Assembly (NCBI GenBank): GCA_903813345.2
Contig: CAIIXF020000569.1
Span: 1-62,000 of the forward strand
DNA: 62,000 nt
Reading direction: 5' to 3'
DNA from: Owenia fusiformis
Taxonomy: Eukaryota > Annelida > Polychaeta > Sabellida > Oweniidae
The notes under the pieces: generated by a model
The model's database searches: none
What the model was told of the DNA's origin: nothing
Seen by the model: the letters and a program-made list of their open reading frames with translations, nothing else
Program-made: the position numbers and the translations under genes
Part shown: positions 58,226 to 62,000 of the stretch, piece by piece
Position numbering within the stretch: position 1 is the first letter of the stretch
Layout: each line of letters opens with the position of its first letter

Positions 58226-59977
58226 TTATTCTTATTCTTATTATTCTAAGCAAGTTTTCTCAATAACCATAAGGTCTTCAGTAAAGTCAATCATTTGGTC
58301 AATTTAGGTTCAGTATCTAGTTCCTCGGAAATTGGGTCAAATTTTTATCTAGGTCAAAGGTCAAGAACTAGGTCAAATCCAGTACTTTGTCACTTTTTTC
58401 GATTTTCTCGGTCGTCCTTCAATATTTTCGATCCGGGTTTTTTTCATTGTGTTCCTTATAAAAAAGTAGGAAACCTAGGGTCGATTTAGTTTTTTGATAT
58501 CTCAAACCGATTTCGAGATATCAGTGTCCGAAAACGAGGTCCAAAAAAAAATTCTTCGAATCAAATATCCAGGATATTAGTCTTATGGGAAATTTTCTCA
58601 GGATTCCGAATCTGAAAACCAAATTTGACTCAGACTTCCGGTTAGGAAGTTATGGCGTTTTGAAAGCTCAAAAATCGCTAGATTTGGTGCCCATGTTAAG
58701 TCAATGGGAAAAAAGATTTTTTTGAAGTGAAAAATACGAAATATAGACTGAGTTCAGCTAAATATAATGAACGCTTTTAAAAGAATGGGACCTCAAAATC
58801 CATCTAGCTTTAAAATTTGGACATCAAAATGCCTAGGTCAGAATCTAGGTCAAATTCAAAGTTTTTCCTTATTTTTGCGATTCTGACACTACAGATTATT
58901 TATATTCTTCGAAATTTTGTATACATGTAGCTAAGAGTGTGCTAATAATGTTAGCCTTTTGCCGTCAGAAAGTATTTTGCCCCACTTTTGAGATATGGTG
59001 TCCGAAATGTAGGTCAAAATAAAAAATTCTCCAAATTTGACGTTTGAGTTATGAATTAAGTATAGAATTTTATCGGGAATCCGAATCTGCAAACCAAATT
59101 TTAATCCGACTTCTGGTTCGGAAGTTATGACATTTTGAAAGCTCAAAAATCGCTAAATTTGGTCCCCCATGTTATGTCAATGGGAAAAAAGATTTTTTTG
59201 AAGTGTAAAATACACGATATAGACTAATTACAGCTTAAAATAATGAAAGCCTATGAAAGAAGGGAACCTCGAAGGCTACCTTATTTCAAAATTTGGACAC
59301 CAAAATCCCTAGGTCAAAATCTAGGTCAAATTCATAGTTTATCCTTATTTTTGCGATTCTGACACTACACTTTAATTATATTCCTCGAAATTGTGTATAC
59401 ATGTAGCCAAGAGTGTGCTAATAGCGTAAGCCTTTTGCCGTCAGTAAGTATTTTGACCCACTTTTGAGATATGGTGTCCGAAAAGTAGGTCAAAATAAAA
59501 ATGTCTCCAAATTTAACGTTTGGGTTATGAATTAAGAAAAGAATTTTCCCAGAAAACCAAATCTGCTAACCAAATTTTGATCCGACTTCCGGTTCGGAAG
59601 TTATGGCGTTTTGAAATTTCAAGAAAAATCGATCTGATGGTATCCTGATAGAAAGTCAAGAGTAGAGAAGAAAATATTGAAAAATTCAACCATCCTTCCT
59701 TTCTGATCCTATACTTCCCTTCCTATCTAGCTACCCTTGCTTCGTATCCTCTCCTTCCTATCCTTCCTATTCTATTCTATCCTTCTTTCCTATCGTTCCT
59801 TCCTATTCTATCGTATCCTTCCTTCCCTTTTCATCCATCCATCCATCCATCCATCCATCCATCTTTTTCTGGATGACTAAGCTTAATTTGGATGACTGGG
59901 CTTATTCTGGATGACTCGGCTAAAAAAAGTCTAGATCTGGAGTCTGAAATTGAACTCGTTCAATTTCCAAAATCTAG
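58160..59977 (+). mobile_element. Array unit 25, tandem duplicate of unit 24
   Basis: From about 58436 to its CTAG (59974-59977) this is the same sequence as unit 24, offset 1,822 bp. The clear difference is one ATCC repeat near 59840. Its head (one hairpin, TTCTAAGCAAG) is instead identical to the head of unit 26, offset 1,818 bp. Confidence 0.65.
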
Positions 59978-60045
59978 TTATTATTATTATTAGACTCCAG
60001 ATTGAAAATCTGGAGTCTATTGTTTTCGTCAGTTTTCTTATTATT
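59978..60045 (+). repeat. Head-hairpin module, one copy (unit 26)
   Basis: A 13-bp stem at 59991-60019, same type as the unit 25 copy. Confidence 0.7.
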
Positions 60046-61476
60046 ATTCTTATTCTTATTATTCTAAGCAAGTTTTCTCAATAACCATAAGGTCTTCAGT
60101 AAAGTCAATCATTTGGTCAATTTAGGTTCAGTATCTAGTTCCTCGGAAATTGGGTCAAATTTTTATCTAGGTCAAAGGTCAAGAACTAGGTCAAATCCAG
60201 TACTTTGTCACTTTTTTCGATTTTCTCGGTCGTCCTTCAATATTTTCGATCCGGGTTTTTTTCATTGTGTTCCTTATAAAAAAGTAGGAAACCTAGGGTC
60301 GATTTAGTTTTTTGATATCTCAAACCGATTTCGAGATATCAGTGTCCGAAAACGAGGTCCAAAAAAAAGTTCTCTGAATCAAATGTCCAGAATATTAGTC
60401 TTATAGGAAATTTTCTCAGGATTCCGAACCTGAAAACGAAATTTTGATCCGACTTCCGGTTCGGAAGTTATGGCGTTTTGAAAACTCAAAAATCGCTAAA
60501 TTTGGTGCCCATGTTAAGTCAATGGGAAAAAATATTTTTTTGAAGTGAAAAATACGGAATAAAGACTGAGTTCAGCTTCATATAATTAAAGCCTTGAAAA
60601 GAAGGGGACCTCAAAAGCCATCTAGCTTCAAAATTTGAACACCGAAATGCCTAGGTCAAAATCTAGGTCAAATTCATAGGTTTTCCTTATTTTTTCGATT
60701 CTGACACTACACTTTAATTATATTCTTCGAAATTGTGTATACATGTAGCCAAGAATATGCTAATAGTGTTAGCCTTTTGCCGTCAGAAAGTATTTTGACC
60801 CACTTTTGAGATATGGTGTCCGAAAAGTAGGTCAAAATAAAAAGTTCTCCAAATTTAATATATGAGTTATGAATTAAGAGTAGAATTCTGTCAGGAATCC
60901 GGATATGCAAACCAAATTTCGATCCGACTTCCGATTCGGAAGTTATGGCTTGTCCGAAAAGTAGGTCAAAATAAAAAATCTCCAAATTTAACGTATGAGT
61001 TATGAATTAGGGGAAGAATTTTGTCAGGAATCCGAATCTGCAAACCAAATTTCGATCCTACTTCCGGTTCGGAAGTTATAGCGTTTTGAAATTTCGAGAA
61101 AAATCGATCTGATGGTATCCTGATAGAAAGTCAAGAGTAGAGAAGAAAATATTGAAAAATTCATCCATCCTTCCTATCTGATCTTACCCTATCCTATCCT
61201 ATCCTTCCTATCTATCCTTCCTTCGTATCATTTCCTTCCTATCCTTCCTATCCTATCCTCTCCTATCATATCCTTTCTTCCTATTCTGTTCTATCCTATC
61301 CTTCTTTCTTATTCTATCCTATCGTTCCTTCCTATTCTATCCTATCCTACCTTCCTATTTTATCCATCCATCTTTTTCTTGTTATTTTGGATGACTCGGC
61401 TTATTCTGGATGACTCGGCTAAAAAAAGTCTAGATCTGGAGTCTGAAATTGAACTCGTTCAATTTCCAAAATCTAG
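59978..61476 (+). mobile_element. Array unit 26, subfamily A
   Basis: The head to about 60370 is identical to that of unit 25. It then switches to a one-module body (near 60770) with a solo submodule and a CCTAT tract at about 61158-61375. The first GGATGACT repeat has been lost (TTCTTGTTATTTTGGATGACT). CTAG is at 61473-61476. Confidence 0.6.
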
Positions 61477-62000
61477 TTATTTTTCTTAGCAAGATATCTC
61501 AATAACTAGAAGACTTAGGGTAAATCTGTTTACATGGTCAGTTAGGGTATGTGACCTAGTTTCTGGGAAATTGGGTCAAATTTTTATCTAGGTCAAAGTT
61601 CAAATTCTAGGTCAATTTTTTTAATTTTACAAATTTTCAATTTTCTTTTTTAACTTTCAATATTTCTTGCTATAAATATTTTTCTAGGTTTCTCTAAGTG
61701 TTTCAAACATTTTGCTAAATATATGTCTTGATAAAAAAATTATCAATTTTGAGAAATTTGACTTTAAAAAAATGTCGAATTTTGAAATGTTCCAAATCTA
61801 TCAAAATTGGTATTAAATAAATAGGAAATTTCCTCAAGATTTCGAATCTGAAAACGAAATTGAGATCCGACTTCTGGTTTAGAAGTTATGGGCTTTTGAA
61901 ATCTCAAAAAAATCCCACCGCTGCCACCAAATTGTAACAATCTCAACCCTTTCATTAATATCAGATCTCAAAATGGTTTTGAGATAAACAATCTATATCT
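61477..62000 (+). mobile_element. Unit 27, partial and highly diverged
   Basis: Starts right after CTAG with TTATTTTTCTTAGCAAGATATCTCAATAAC. The AGGTCA cluster is recognisable but worn (AGGTCAAAGTTCA at about 61600). The submodule landmarks TCCGACTTCTGG, GAAGTTATGGGC and TTTTGAAATCTCAAAAA persist at about 61860-61910. The rest shows little similarity to the other units. It is cut by the window edge, so its end type is unknown. The minus-strand open frame 61764-61955 is a shadow of the submodule. Confidence 0.5.

Noticed and set aside
1267-61476. LTR retrotransposon or DNA transposon with terminal inverted repeats
   Set aside because: No long terminal repeats, no polymerase or transposase frames, and no target-site duplications at unit borders. 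The inverted motif is subterminal and only 11 bp, which fits Helentron-type ends better.

Overview
The window reads as nuclear DNA from an AT-rich eukaryote, most likely an invertebrate animal. It has no credible protein-coding gene, no rRNA or tRNA and no prokaryotic gene layout. The repeat architecture fits non-autonomous Helentron-like elements (rolling-circle transposons), and the dense AGGTCA motifs look like metazoan regulatory sequence. A mollusc is plausible, but that is a guess from general familiarity with such repeats and not a demonstrated assignment.

Layout. (1) 1-1266: apparently unique flanking DNA in which I recognise nothing. (2) 1267-27770: sixteen head-to-tail repeat units of about 1.3-2.7 kb, all in the same orientation. 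(3) 27771-44978: a satellite of exactly 24 copies of a 717-bp monomer (17,208 bp) with no difference seen between copies. (4) 44979-61476: ten more long units. (5) 61477-62000: the start of a diverged 27th unit that runs off the window.

Each long unit has the same plan. It begins with a TTATT-rich spacer carrying 0-4 copies of a ~50-bp hairpin module (arms AGACTCCAGAT / ATCTGGAGTCT). A conserved head follows, with three to four AGGTCA half-sites including a direct repeat AGGTCAAAGGTCA. Next come 1-4 copies of a ~480-bp internal module plus solo ~135-bp pieces of it. Then there is a simple-sequence slot, usually degenerate CCTAT/CCTTC, followed by 1-3 copies of TTCTGGATGACTCRGC, an 11-bp ATCTGGAGTCT motif, a perfect 9-bp-stem hairpin (AAATTGAAC / GTTCAATTT), and a CTAG end directly followed by TTATT. 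The 5' motif, its inverted copy near the 3' end, the microsatellite core, the 3' hairpin and the CTAG|T border together match the published anatomy of Helentron-associated elements (HINEs, such as Drosophila DINE-1). I see two subfamilies. A has the CCTAT slot and an end reading TTCCAAARTCTAG. B has no CCTAT slot and an end reading TTTACATGTCTAG. Chimeras between them also occur.

The 717-bp satellite is not foreign to this array. Its head still aligns to the long units (GGGAAATTAGGTCAAAT, then GGGTCAAAGGTCG, then CCAAATTTCAATCCGAC, then a decayed GGATGACT). It is much richer in G+C and CpG, and it carries an unrelated hairpin (GATTTTTGCTTT / AAAGCAAAAATC) exactly where the long units carry theirs. 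My reading is that one diverged member of the family escaped into perfect tandem amplification inside the array of its relatives. No protein works here. If the locus has any function it would be structural (satellite chromatin) or regulatory, since the units repeatedly carry consensus-like nuclear-receptor DR1, ETS and ARE/NF-E2 motifs.
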